From: Nageia nagi
Taxonomy: Eukaryota; Pinophyta
Assembly: GCA_050084985.1 (NCBI GenBank)
Contig: JBITNC010000001.1
Span: 134,106,001-134,170,000, forward strand
DNA: 64,000 bases
Reading direction: 5' to 3'
The position numbers were made by a program, and so were the translations under genes. The notes beneath the pieces are model-generated. The model searched no databases and was not told the DNA's origin. It was given only the letters and a program-made list of their open reading frames with translations. The first letter of the stretch is position 1, and every line of letters starts with the position of its first letter. This document shows positions 22,030 to 34,133 of this stretch, in pieces.

Positions 22030-23940
22030 AGTGGAGTGCTAGGATGGCTAATGCAACACCTTCCATTTCCCCATAAGGGAGATGATGATCACACTAGAGG
22101 ACATCTATCGGATCTATAAGGTGCCCATTGAGGGCAAGATGTTAGCAGCTACATCATCTATGAGCTAGATGATGTAGAGGATGTTTGAAAATGGCTAGAA
22201 GACTATTAACATATGACACAACAAATTGAATTACATGGTTGCATATGATGCAAGATTATTGATAGTCCATGAGGCCATAATCATGATAGTGATCAACTCC
22301 TTATTGCTAGATACTAGTGGATGTAGGATCCCCTGGAATCTATTAAACATCATAAGAGACATCATTGAGGATGCTATTGTATATGCTTAGGCTTCTATAG
22401 CAAACATATTGATAGTTAGCAAATAAACAAAGAGGCAGGATGGGGATTACAAGATACCTCTTGATCCAAATCTAGGCATAGGAGCATGTATAGGTGGAAC
22501 AGCCCCACAACTTACCCTATGACATTCATAATGTTTCAAAGCTTGACCAAGAGGTGCCCATGTTAGGGTGAGAGCTACCATATGCCCACTAATGGATGAG
22601 AGGTCATGAGTTGCCAAAGAGGTGATTGTACAAGGGGATGTACACTTGGCATCGTAGCATGTAGGCCAATCTATGGGCTAAGGACATCATATTAAGGCCT
22701 TGGCAAAGAGGTCCCATATGGGTAAAGGATGAAGACCACCTCGTACAAGTGCATCGATCCTATGATCTATGTAGGAAGAGACCTAGAGATGCAGAGGTCT
22801 ACAGGTTCGAGCGAGTGACCTGATAGCATGGGACCACTCAAGATGTGGTGCTAGAGCCAGAGCTCTATAGGAGGATTGAGGCATAAAGGGATATACCTCG
22901 AATATACTACATAGAACCAAATGTAGCTTTGAATGTAGCAATGACCATACTAGATGTAGATGACATCCATATTATAGCAAAGTGTGATGCATGGTGGGGG
23001 CTCCTTAGAGGGAGCGAGTTATGATCGATGAGGTGCCATAGGAACCACTTCCACAAGGACCATAAGATAGGGGGAGCAGCAGTAGGGGGAGCAACAATGT
23101 TAGGTGCCTTACAAGATAGACAAGAGGAGGGCCCACGTTGCTAGGAATGGGCAATAATGGAGATAATGAGTCATTCGATCAAGCAACTTTTGAGGAGACG
23201 ATGGGGGAGTTGGATGGTGAGCATGAGGCTCATGAGGTAGAGATCCTAGCAGAGCATAATTGGGTGCTAAGATAGAGAGATGTCACCCTCCATTAGAGGG
23301 ATGCAATAACTACAAAGAAGGATACTGTAGTGGCATAGAGGGATACCATGATAATGTGAGGGGATGCACTACATGCATAGGTGATCAAATTGTAAGCATA
23401 ACTAGATGTGATCTTGGTTGAGGGATGTTACCAGGATATGCTCCTAGTAGTGAGGAGATATTATGGGTACCACATGTAGAGGTGGGTACTTAGAAAAAGG
23501 AGGAGATCAGAGCCACATTCATAAGGGAGGGGTAGGCTAAGGTGGGGATGCAAATGAAGGCTTCGATGGTCACCCCTTAGGTGTACCAAATCACATTAGA
23601 TTCATGGAAGAGAGAGGCAACCAAGGCATTGGAATTTTAGGGCTAGCTAATTACCATGGGGATCATGGAGATTGAACTTGTGTTTGGTGATAGGTGTCAA
23701 TCATGGACCCAAAGTAGGAGCAAGACCACCATAATAGGGTAGAGCATACGAAAGCTGAGTGGTAGTTGCTCAACTAGGGCAAGGCCATCCAATGGGGTGT
23801 TTAGGATCCCCTAGGCACTAAGCAACCCATCAAGACACCTCGAGATAGGTGAGGGGGAGGGATCAGATGAAACATCTACCTCCCCCATATAAGGTTGACT
23901 ATTTGAGGCTACAAGGACCATAGTTTTGATCAAGATTTTT
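22030..23940 (+). pseudogene. Antisense ORF remnant with plant mobile domain (PMD) motif, gypsy copy B
   Basis: Antisense to the element's gag-pol, the frame through 22058-22141 reads NTFHFPIREMM followed by ITLEDIYRIYKVPIEGK. This matches the PMD signature (TFHFP.GEMT.TLEDV..L..LPI) of transposase-derived plant mobile domain proteins. Further along, about 22220-22420, are AYDARLLIVHEAII and GCRIPWNLLNIIRD, in the position of the second conserved PMD block. After a basic linker comes the same coiled-coil-like segment as in copy A (23180-23425). Stops are frequent (for example TAG and TAA between 22035 and 22060). PMD proteins are known as domesticated silencing factors (MAIN/MAIL1) and as passengers in gypsy elements. 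The identification rests on motif reading, not a search. Confidence 0.62.
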
Positions 23941-26285
23941 CCAGGCACCCATAGGCATAGATGTATTATTTTTGTATATCTAAGCATGTATGCAGGACTA
24001 TATGATGTACAAACATTACTTTGATATATGATACATGGATGGTGGTTTTCTATATATATGCATTGTTATTGAATGGATGGATGCATGCATTTATTGCTAC
24101 ATTATGCATGTGTTTAGTAATATGTTATGTATGAGACAATGGATGGATGAACAAACTAAAAGTGAACCCTAAATGAACACTAAATTATCACATAATGAAC
24201 ATGAAAAGACAACATGAAATGGATCTAAAATGAACATAAAATGGTCGTAAAATGAATATAAAATCAACTTGTATGATTAATCACATCACATGGTCAATCA
24301 ACCTGTATGCTTAAACACACAAAAGAGGAAAACATACATGATAATATGGAATATAAACACAAATGATGCATAATAACAAACAACAACACAAGAAATGAGC
24401 ATAAAAGGCTAACAATAATAAAATTAATATGATAACAAACAAATAAAGGTGAAAACTTAAATGCTTAAAAAGGTACAAACACATCAAGAAGATAAAGAAA
24501 TGATGATGGTATGTGATAACATGGTTAAATAATAAAAAGAAATAAAACACAATGACAAGCAACACACAAAAGATAAGAAAGATAAGTTGAAATGCCATCA
24601 AAATGCTATCAGAATGCTGCTAGAGTTTTTCCACAATAGCATGTAAAATGAGGTAGAAGTATGCCATAAAGACACCCCTTGAAGTACTTGATTTACACCT
24701 ATCATGATAAAGACAATGATAATCATGATCAAAACATTACCATAACATGATCAAATTGAATCAAAACTAAAACAAAGCAAAAATGACACTTTCATAAAAG
24801 TGAAAAATTGAGAAATTTGATAAATAATAACAAACGACAATATTGACGATTTGACAAATGGTAATGATGACATAACAAGTAGTTGAACAACATAAACATA
24901 GGATCAAATGATTCAAAAAATGGATTCCATTTGACCTATTTGTGAAGTCCAAACTAGAGGGAACTTATCAGGGTGTGACTCCTTTCAGTGAGCATTGAAA
25001 AGGTGTCATTCCAAGTAGCCTAAAAAAATGGCTTTCAAAAGGATAAGATACAATGGGCTATGAACTTGAAACTTGACATGAAGATTAGATTTACATCGAT
25101 GGAGAATTAAAAAAGAAAGATCTAAAAATGAAAGCCATATGATGCACAAAAATGACAAATCAAACAAACAATTTTCACAAGGTCAAATTTTAGGACCTGT
25201 GCCCCTAAAATTCAAAATTGCAATGAACAACTGTGAAATGTGGTAAAGTAGGATGGGGTGACTCAAAATTAAATAAAAAAAAGCATAGAAGGCTAAGTTT
25301 GAAAAATAGATGAGGACTGACCACGTATGTGTGCATGCACACTGAGGCACCACACAAAATGAAGTAGTAACTTAGGGCTAGCGAAAAATAAGCAAAATAA
25401 ATAAAACTAACAAAATCAAGGTTACTAACAAGAAGACCAATGATGAGTGAAGTAAAAAAACACTAATACATGACTAGCAGAAATAATAAGGCATGAAAAC
25501 ACAAGTGAAGAAAATAGAAAAAATGCTAAACAACAAGATAAGGTAAATAATGTTGAAAGAGGATAATACAAGTTTCGAGTCATCTGTAATAGAAGGATTT
25601 CCCTCAAAAACCATGTTAGTCATAGCTTATGGTTAAACCTGAGGGAATGATGAAAGGTAACCTGAAGTGGCTATGACCCAAGTGGTTGTGTCCTCATCAA
25701 GAACAGTAAATGGGATAAGATGATAAGATACATAAATGGACATGCATTAATGTGAGTGATACAAAACAAGAAAATAAATAGAAAAATGATGGTTGGAATC
25801 TTCTAGGTACATAAGGGGTCAATTTCTATGCATGTATAGGAATGTATTGGCTCTATTGGGGATTCAAGAGATAATGTTCAACTATCAACCCTAGAGGAGG
25901 ACCAAGATTGATACCAAATAAACACGAGCAAGGTAAGTGACTAAATATGATAATAGATGTAAATAAGAGAAGAACAAGACACAAGGTGTTAAGGATTTGA
26001 GTGATTATGGTCCTACCCAGTAATACACACAAGTGTGAAGCTACAAAAGGAGGGATAGGCTCGAGTATCGACTCATGATGAGGTGATTCAAAATAAATAA
26101 AGGGATGAACAACATAAGGTGATAGATCACCAAAGAAGAAGATAAGTACTTATACGTAAGGTACCATCCCCCTATTCGAGAAAGATGGGAAAATGAAAGA
26201 TAAACAAGGGAAAGCATGAATATAATATTATAAGACAAAATATGACAAGGAGAAACAAAAATAAATACAAATCAAGCATAAAAAG

Positions 26286-27310
26286 GATGAAGGTGGATAA
26301 TATTGATAGGCTTAAGCTCTTCCCATCCTTACAAATTAGCAAGATGATATACACTAAGATTGATCTAATGCTTAATGATGAAGGGGCCCAGCTAATTAGG
26401 GAAAACTTATCCCTAAGAGGGTGCTCAAGATGGGATTATTGTTGGTTCTCTTTAAGCATAAGGTCATCAACTTGGAACTCATGAAGTTGGACCTTCTTTT
26501 TAAATGCTCGCTTGAGATGCTATTGATAAATCTTGTGATGCTCAATTGCATTAATATGCATCTTATCAAGAAAAGTAAGTTGGTCCAACTGGGCTTAACA
26601 AGCCTCCTTGTTAAGGATAAAGTCCTTGAGCTACATGCACAAGGAAGGGATCTCAAGCTCAAGAGGCATGACAAACTTAGCATCGCAATGAGAGAGAAAG
26701 GAGTAACACCCATGGAAGTTTGAATACTAGTGTGATATGCCCACAAATCATAAAAGAAACACTCATACCAATTACGATGATTTTCATTAACCATTTTCTT
26801 GAGAATCATGACAATCATCTTATTGGTGGCTTTAGCTTGACCATTACCCTAGGGGTAATAAGGCATGGAGAGATATTGCTTGATGTGATATCGATTAACA
26901 TTCTCTTCATATGTTGATTCTTAAATCTAATACCATTATCAATAAGGATCCTTGTAGGAATACCAAATTTACATATGATGTGAGTCTTTGAAAGATATAA
27001 TCTTAGGACCCATAGTAGAGATTAACAGAACTACCGCTACCCACTTGGTAAGGTACTCAATGGTAATGATAATGAAATTATGACTGCTAAACAAAGGAGG
27101 AACAAACTAAATGACAAGATCAAAACCCCATTGGGTAAAAGGCCACATGGCTTGAATTGGCTAAATAGGCTAAGAAGGCAAGTGCTGAAGATGGGCATGT
27201 TGCTGACACTTGACACATTTTTTGATATATTCATTACAATCATGCTCCATGGTAGGATAATAATAACCCATTTGTAGAATATGTTTAGCAACAACTATGC
27301 CATTGATGTG
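26286..27310 (-). pseudogene. Ty3/gypsy integrase (copy B)
   Basis: Same content as copy A: zinc-binding part near 27290-27180, core near 27060-26900, and NENHRNWYECFFYDLWAYH and SMGVTPFSL at 26818-26700. It differs from copy A by scattered point changes (H to Y in the NW.E motif) and shares its frameshifts. Confidence 0.85.
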
Positions 27311-28690
27311 TCCACCATAAATGCCATCATGAAAATTTGATATGGCAATTTGCTGGTTATAAAGTTTGAGACAATGAAGGAGGACTCCATCAAAATATCA
27401 CTTATAAAGGATGTCTCTTAAAAGCATGTACCAAGTATCATGATGATTGAAGGCATGCTTCTCATTAGTTGACATAACAAGAGGCATGGCATTCCACTTG
27501 AGGTACTCATGAAGCTACTTGTACCACAAGTCTTGAAACTTAACTGAAATCTCACCAATACTAGCTTTGACAAGAGGAACAAATGAAGGCAAATTAAGGG
27601 ATGACTCCTTAAGAGTCACAAATTCCATGTGTTGGATGTGTCGATGTGGATTAGGTGGAATTAGTGACCCCAAGGAAGTCATAGAAGACCTAGGGATCAA
27701 CTCGATCTTATAGAACCTAAGGAGTTTAACAGCCTCCTCTTTATAGGATTTAAGAAGTTCATTATGGCATTGATAAACTCCCAAGACTTAGTTGGTGACT
27801 AAAAGAGAGTCACCATAGATCATGAGTCTTAATATTAAGGGTGATGACAATCTTAAGATATAAGATTAATGTTTCATATTTTTGCATTGTTATTAGTACA
27901 AGGGAAAGCCAATTTTAAAGAATAAGGGATGGGGAAACCCTGAGGTGTGAAGAATACTACCCCTGTACCATCCCCTTTCTCACACTTAGATCTATCAAAG
28001 CATATAGTCATATCAAATATTTCATGTGTATCAGCAGATTCCTCCTCTTTGTCAATCTTAAAGATATCTTTGTTAGGAAGATTGATGTCGAGAGGAGAGC
28101 TATGACCTGACCCTTAATGGAATTTTGACTAACAAAATCAAGGTCAAACTTGGAAAAAAATATAAGCCACTTGGATATTCATGAATTATGATAAGACTTG
28201 CTCATCATATGCTGCAATGGATTAGAATAGGAAATTAAGTAAATCATGTGATTAAGCATGTAATTCCATAATTTATTGGTCGTAAAGATAATGGTAAGGA
28301 AAAGATGCTCTATATAGATATACCTAATCTCAAAATCAACAAGGGTATGACTAAGGTAATAGACAACCTACTCCTTTCCCTGATCATTCTTTTGAGCAAG
28401 CATGACTCCTAAAGCAAAATCGATCACCAAAAGATAAAAATAGAAAGAAGATAATCCCTAGGGATGATTAAGATAAGAGTGGTGAGATAGTGCTTCATAT
28501 CATCAAGAGCTTGTTTGCACTTCTCATTCCACTCAAAGACCATGACCTTTTTCAAGAGCACATTAAAAGGATGACAATTATTTGAAAGATGAGCTATAAA
28601 GCAACGAATGGCCAAGATCTTACCTTGAAGACTCCTCAAGGTCTTAAGAATATGAGGAGGAGGCATATTGATGATACCCTTGACCTTTTT
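27310..28690 (-). pseudogene. Ty3/gypsy RNase H and connection (copy B)
   Basis: The connection (28666-28424) reads LKTLRSLQGKILAIRCFIA and VMVFEWNEKCKQALDDMKHYL. The C-terminal RNase H part, 27835-27515, gives YGDSLLVTN, then a TAA stop, GVYQCHNELLKSYKEEAVKLL and IPRSSMTSLGSLI. This is better preserved than in copy A, where about 50 bases of that segment differ or are missing near 15410-15440. Confidence 0.82.
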
Positions 28691-29297
28691 AGGGTCAATC
28701 TCAATACCTCATTTAGATACAATGAAACCTAGAAGCTTACCTGACATGACACAAAAAATACACTTCTTATGGTTCAATCCAACATTATGCTTGAGAAGAT
28801 GGTTAAATAATTTATGAAGAACATTCCAATATTCCTTGCATGTCTTGGATTTGAGAAAAATATCATTAACATAATCTTCCATAATATCGTGCATCATGTC
28901 ATGAAAGATATAAGTCATGGCTCTTTGATAGATAGCTCCTACATTCTTGAGATTGAAGGGCATGACTTGAAAATAGTATGTCCCTCAAGGGGTGCTGAAA
29001 GTTATCTTATGTTGATCATTAGGATTTACCCATATTTGGTTATAGCCTAAAAAACCATCCATAAAAGGAAACATCTCATACCCTATAGTGTTATCAATTA
29101 AGATATAAATGTTGGGTAATGGAAGTCATCTTTAGGAAATGCCTTATTAAGATCACAAAAATTAGTGTAAATGCGGATATGACCATCAGATCTATTGATA
29201 GGAACCATATTAGATATCCACTTGGGGTAATTAATAGATTTGATGAAGTGAGATTTTAATATCTATTGAAGCTTATCCTTGATCAAAAGAGATTAGG
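28691..29297 (-). pseudogene. Ty3/gypsy reverse transcriptase (copy B)
   Basis: MPFNLKNVGAIYQRAMTYIF, MEDYVNDIFLKSK and KCIFCVMSGKLLGFIVSK lie at 28963-28709. The catalytic box is YVND here against YVDD in copy A, a change of the first catalytic aspartate to asparagine. The fingers region, 28970-29290, reads WISNMVPINRSDGHIRIY, CDLNKAFPKDDFHYP and GMRCFLLWMVF in shifting frames, matching Tat-type RT. Inactive. Confidence 0.87.
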
Positions 29298-29720
29298 CTA
29301 GATTAAAATTCTTAGGTTTTTGTTTGATCGATTTGGCATTAAGATTTTGACTCTCTTATCTTTAAATAGTACCATTATATGAGAGTAATCCATGGATAAA
29401 TATCTACCCAAATTGGTTTTGAATTCTATTAAAAAATAAATATATAATAAGGATGGTAAATAAACTAGTATTATATCTTGTACAATGGAAATCCCAATAT
29501 ACTTATGTAACCTCATTGGTACATCTTTAACTACTCTAATAGTTTTAACATTTATCCCATCTAACCACAACACTCCTATAGAATGTTTTGTATGAATCAA
29601 AATAATAGTATATGATACTCTCTTAGGCATTATAGTCATTGAAAATTTTAAATCTATTAAATAATTCTACATAATATATCCCTTAAGCTCAAGAAGATGT
29701 AGAATGGTGGGGGTATATTT
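29298..29720 (-). pseudogene. Ty3/gypsy protease-to-RT spacer (copy B), split by copia C2
   Basis: One open stretch (29639-29298) reads GVLWLDGINVKTIRVV, then VQDIILVYLPSLLY and NLGRYLSMDYSHIMVLFKDK. This fits the region after the aspartic protease of Tat-type pol, where a cysteine or serine 'LSR.W' and G..QMD-type motif precede RT. The reading continues on the far side of C2 at 37603, so C2 was inserted here. No protease active-site DSG is visible. Confidence 0.65.
29716..29720. repeat. Target-site duplication of C2, left copy (TATTT)
   Basis: The five bases before the left LTR are TATTT and equal the five bases after the right LTR (37603-37607). Copia integrases make 5-bp duplications. Confidence 0.85.
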
Positions 29721-30177
29721 TGTAAAAATTAACCCTTACTAAATTAACTTCTAATATACCAAGATCTCAAGAAGACACTCACAACATCAACACAATAGCA
29801 CAATAACATAAACCAATCTCACAATGAACATAATATATAAAGTGATTCCTCCATCCTTAGGAGTACATCCACTACCTAAGATCTTCTTATTCTCAAGGAC
29901 CTTTCTTACAAAATATCTTCTCTTTTAAACCTAAACATATAGCAAAGCTTGCTTCTAAGTTGTACAATATGAGAGGGGGGTAACTCTTTATTTATAAGAA
30001 GAAACCCAATCTTTAACCTTCCTTTAATCCAAGGGTAAGGTTAAAGATATTTCTATATTTAATCTCTTTCTTATTTTTATTCCCTTAATGCTTTAAGGTA
30101 TTTAAATATACTTTAAGCATTAAGTGAATTTATATTAAAGAGAAATATTACACAATATTACATTACAAATTCTAACA
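29721..30177 (-). repeat. 3' LTR of C2
   Basis: TG...CA ends, 457 bp, aligned along its length with 37125-37602 and with the C1 LTR at 907-1361. Confidence 0.92.
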
Positions 30178-31189
30178 CTCTTCCTTAATGTAATATTGAT
30201 ACAGAGTGTAGAGAAAAGAAGAAAGAGTAAAAGAGTTTTTTTTTTCATAGAGATACAAGTGGAGATGAGAACATTTATATATTTGAGAAATAAATAATAT
30301 CTTAATTTGAGACTTACTAAAATACCATTTGATAAAATAGTTTACAATACAATCATTAACCAAAATTGATTTCACTAAAAGTATAGTCAATCAATTACTA
30401 AGTTGATATGTGAGCTTGCCCACCTGAAGTAAGTAACTTGTAAGCTATAAGAAACTCATAAATAATATCAGTTAGATGCATCATATAAACATTCATATCA
30501 TTCAAAATATAAATAAACTAAACTAAGTAATTCCATCCATAAACTAATCAATGATGCACTATAAGTCATCACGAAAATGCCAAACCAATACTCATAATCA
30601 TTTGCTATATCTTAGAAATATGTGTTGATTAATAATAAAAAAAGGAGCATATGCACATATAAATCACTCACATATGGATAACCAAATAATTCCAACAAAT
30701 ACATACTAATTCCTCATATAGTGATAATAGAAATCAAAATGTCCTATGAGTTCCTCACACAGATCGGACTAACCATGAAGGTGTACATTTAAAATCAACA
30801 TTATAAAAAAAATATCCTCTTAAAGATGAAGTTATCATCACAAATATGAATCCAACATAGAAATTCAAACTTCACTCCCCCTTGAGGACAACTTCACTAA
30901 CCATAAAAAATTTTCAAAATGTGCACATCAAATTTTTTAAAGGAGTCTAGTGAATAAATCAGGAGAGTCAAAGTAAGATGAATAGAGCTGTAATTTTTCT
31001 ATTAAAAAATTTCTTCCTAATATAATTTACTTGGATTTGTGGTGCACTATAAGTCATCACTAAGATATCAAGCCATTACTTATAGTCACCAAAAAGGTAA
31101 TGTATAAGCAAGGTATACAAATTAAAAAAAAAAAAAAACAAAGTCCTCAACAACTTTATTAAGAAGGAAGAAGTTACAATGGATTCACT
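30178..31189 (-). other. 3' untranslated part of C2
   Basis: Between the end of RNase H and the 3' LTR, about 1 kb of AT-rich sequence without coding potential. It aligns with 1372-2394 of C1, including the polypurine tract position (30178-30190, decayed). Confidence 0.65.
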
Positions 31190-32639
31190 AAGAATTAAAC
31201 CTTTACTCCCTTTTGAGGGAAAATTCACCAACCTAATAGAATCCCTAATCTTGGAGAACTAGGCTTTAAGAAGCGGCTTAGTGAATAAATCATTAGAGTT
31301 TAGGATTGATGGATAATACTGCAAGTGTAAAATACCATCTAGAACCTTCTCTTTGATGAAGTGGGCTTCGATTTCTACATGCTTTATACTCTAATGGAAA
31401 ACATGATTCTTTACCAAAGTAATAGTTGATTGATTATCTAAAAAAATTTGAAATGAAAAAACTTGCTTATGCCCAATTTCTTTCAAAATATGCCTCAACC
31501 AAATGGCTTCCTAGGTTGCAATTGACATTGCACGATATTCAATCTTTATGGTGGAGAGAGCAGTGGTTGGTTACTTCTTGTAAGCCAAGAGATAGTATCT
31601 AATCCAATGCTAAACACATAAGAAGAGGTTGATTTTGTTCACATCTATCTTTGCCATAGTCAAAATATGAGAATCTTGAGAGAACAAATGAGGGTAACTT
31701 GTTATATTTGATAGTAAGATCCTTAGTTTTCATAATATACCTCAACAATTATGTAATTACATTGAGGTTCTCAACATACAGCTTTTGTATAAAGGAAGCC
31801 ATAAAATTCATGGAAAAGGTAATATCTAACCATAGTCAAATAAAGAAGACTATCAAATAATTGCCTATAAATTGTAGCATCTTCCAACTGAGAGTTGGTA
31901 CTAAGAGATAAAGTGATTTCAAGAAAAACTAAGATTTCAATAGGTTTGCATTCCTTCATTATAAACTTTTGCAAGATATATAAGATATACTTGGATTGAA
32001 TAAGATAAGTACAATCTTGTATTGATATACTTACATACCAATGTAGTAGTGCAATAAACTAAGGTCTTTTATTTCAAAAGTTACCTTGAATTTGAATATA
32101 CACTCTTGTATGAGGATTATATTATTCTCTATAATCAATAGATCATCACATAGAGAAGAATCAAGATCAAGTCTTGTCCTTGGTTGAGCATATAAAGATC
32201 TGTGTCAAAAAAGCATTTACAAAACCTAATGTACTCAAAGTATCATAAAATATTTTTGTACCAGGCCCAAGGTGCTTACTTAAATCCATACAAAGACTTT
32301 TTTAACTTGCAAATAAAATATTATTTACCTTTCATAAAAAATTCTTTTGGTTGGCTCATATAGATTTCCACATCTAATTCACCATTGATAAAAGCACTCT
32401 TAACATCAAGTTAAAAAAAAATCATCCTTGAGCTCCTAAAAGAGAAAGGATTACCCTAAAAGTAGGCATCTTTTCCACTAGAGCAAAGGTATCTTCATAA
32501 TCAACTCTATATTTTTTAGTAAAACCCTTGGCTCCTAACCTTGCTTCGTATTTCTCAATTTTTTCAGGTGAATTATATTTGACCTTGTAAACCATTTATT
32601 ACCAATCATATTTCATTCATTGGGATAAAAAACCAAATC
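31190..32639 (-). pseudogene. copia reverse transcriptase and RNase H (C2)
   Basis: RT fingers are readable around 32600-32280, the palm near 32150-32040, and the thumb and RNase H start in 31974-31771 (KFIMKECKPIEILV and DATIYRQLFDSLLYLTMVR). RNase H tail pieces run to about 31200. The block is more decayed than in C1: the YVDD region (about 32130-32160) has lost bases and is not continuous. Order and spacing match C1 (2395-4000). Confidence 0.8.
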
Positions 32640-34133
32640 CTAAGTTTGATTCTTCATTAGAGCCTCATACTCCACATTCATTGCATTCATCTAGCACTCA
32701 TGCTTTGAAGCTTCTTTGAAGGATGAGGGCTCATTCTTACAAGTAATTTTGAAAAATAAGGATTTATTTTAAGGGTTGTACTTCTTATTATCCTTTATGT
32801 TAGAGATTTTTGTTTCTTAGGTGACATATCCACATTGACATCCATTCAATTATGTGCAACAAAAGAATCATCACCCTCATCAAGGTTCTCATAAGAAGCA
32901 GATTCTTTAAGAAGTTCATTAAACTTTACATACCTAGATATAAAGATTGCTCTAGAGGAAGGTTGATATAGCTATAACCTTTATGCTTATTTCTATAGCC
33001 CATAAAAATACACTTTTCGAATCTCTTATCCAACTTCTTCCTTTTCTCAAGAACAATAAAGGCATAAGCATCACAACCAAAGATCCTAAAGTGAGAGATG
33101 TTAGGTTTCTTTTTTGTCCATGCCTCATACAAAGTTTTATGTTCAATTACATTTATAGGATATTCATTTAAGATGTAGATTACAGTATTTATAGTTTCAT
33201 TGCATAAAAAGCTAAAAAGATCTCCCAACATACATATTACCATTTCTTGAATAGTCTTATTTTTTCTTTCAGCTACACCATTTTGTTAAGGAGTGTAAAG
33301 GATCATAAACTACCTTTTGATTCTACACTTGGTACAATAATCATTAAATTCAATGCTATTATATTCAATCCCATTATTAGATCTCAAAATCTTGATTTTA
33401 AATCTAAATTAATTTTCTATTAAAGCTTTGAAATATTTGAACTTATCAAATATTTGATCATTGTGCTCTATAAGATAACCAAATGGCATCTTGCTATAGT
33501 CATCAATAAAGGTTAAGATATAAGACTCTCCTCCAAGTGAATTAGTTAAAAATGGACCCATCAAATTTGAATGCATAAGCTAAAGAGGTTGAGTGTCTCT
33601 AGTTGCCTTATCTTTTAAAAAAAAAATTATTCATTTTTTCTAGGATGCACTTCTCACAAAGACCAATTATGGATGAAATTATAGGTAAACCTTCCATAAG
33701 TTCTTGATATTTCATAAATTGAATGTTCTTATGGTTTAGGTGCCTAATTTATGGTCTCAAATATTTTCTTTAGAGAAAACATTTATAGTAAGACACATCC
33801 TTTTTAAAGAATGATCCATAATGTAAAGGTCATCTTTCACTTGACCTTTCATCAAAGTGGCAAGACCCTTTTTCATGCACCAAGAGTGTGAGTTAAACTC
33901 AAAAGATTAACCTTTCCTTGCAATTTGAATTATGGAAAGGAGATTCATAGTGAATTTTGGTACGTAAAGCATATTCTTAAGAATCTTTCCTTTTAACCAT
34001 ACACTTTCAATACCTTGAACTTCAAGAATGAATTATCGCCTATCACAACTGCATCTTTTCAATACTTATAAAAAATTTCAAATTTATCTTTTAAAAATGC
34101 ATGTGATTAGTGTATCTAGAATCAACAATCTAA
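32640..34133 (-). pseudogene. copia GAG-pre-integrase and integrase (C2)
   Basis: Readable pieces include VWLKGKILKNMLYVPKF and SIIQIARKG, followed by a TAA where the family has a codon for a large residue, then SFEFNSHSWCMKKGL (33900-34000). At 33243-32926 are LFSFLCNETINTVIYILNE, KTLYEAWTKKKPNISHFRIF and KCIFMGYRNKHKGY, the end of the integrase core and its C-terminal part. The catalytic core between about 33300 and 33640 is readable in pieces. The same TAA and the same TAG near 32630 recur in the inverted copy at 62-64 kb. Confidence 0.85.

Larger units (their letters stand above)
16841..29197 (-). repeat. Tat-like Ty3/gypsy copy B of a tandem duplication
   Basis: Copy B is the longer partner. 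Its first part, 16841-17310, has no visible match in copy A because that position falls in gap 1; if the duplication is a simple tandem one, the unit is 16841-29197 (12357 bp) and 16840/16841 is the novel junction. Copy B runs on without a break into protease and, beyond a nested copia, gag. It is therefore the original element and copy A the duplicate or remnant. Confidence 0.82.

Noticed and set aside
29298-29639. A 113-codon open stretch that might have been a separate host gene.
   Set aside because: It sits between gypsy RT and gag-linker in order and orientation and contains the post-protease motif pattern of Tat-type pol.
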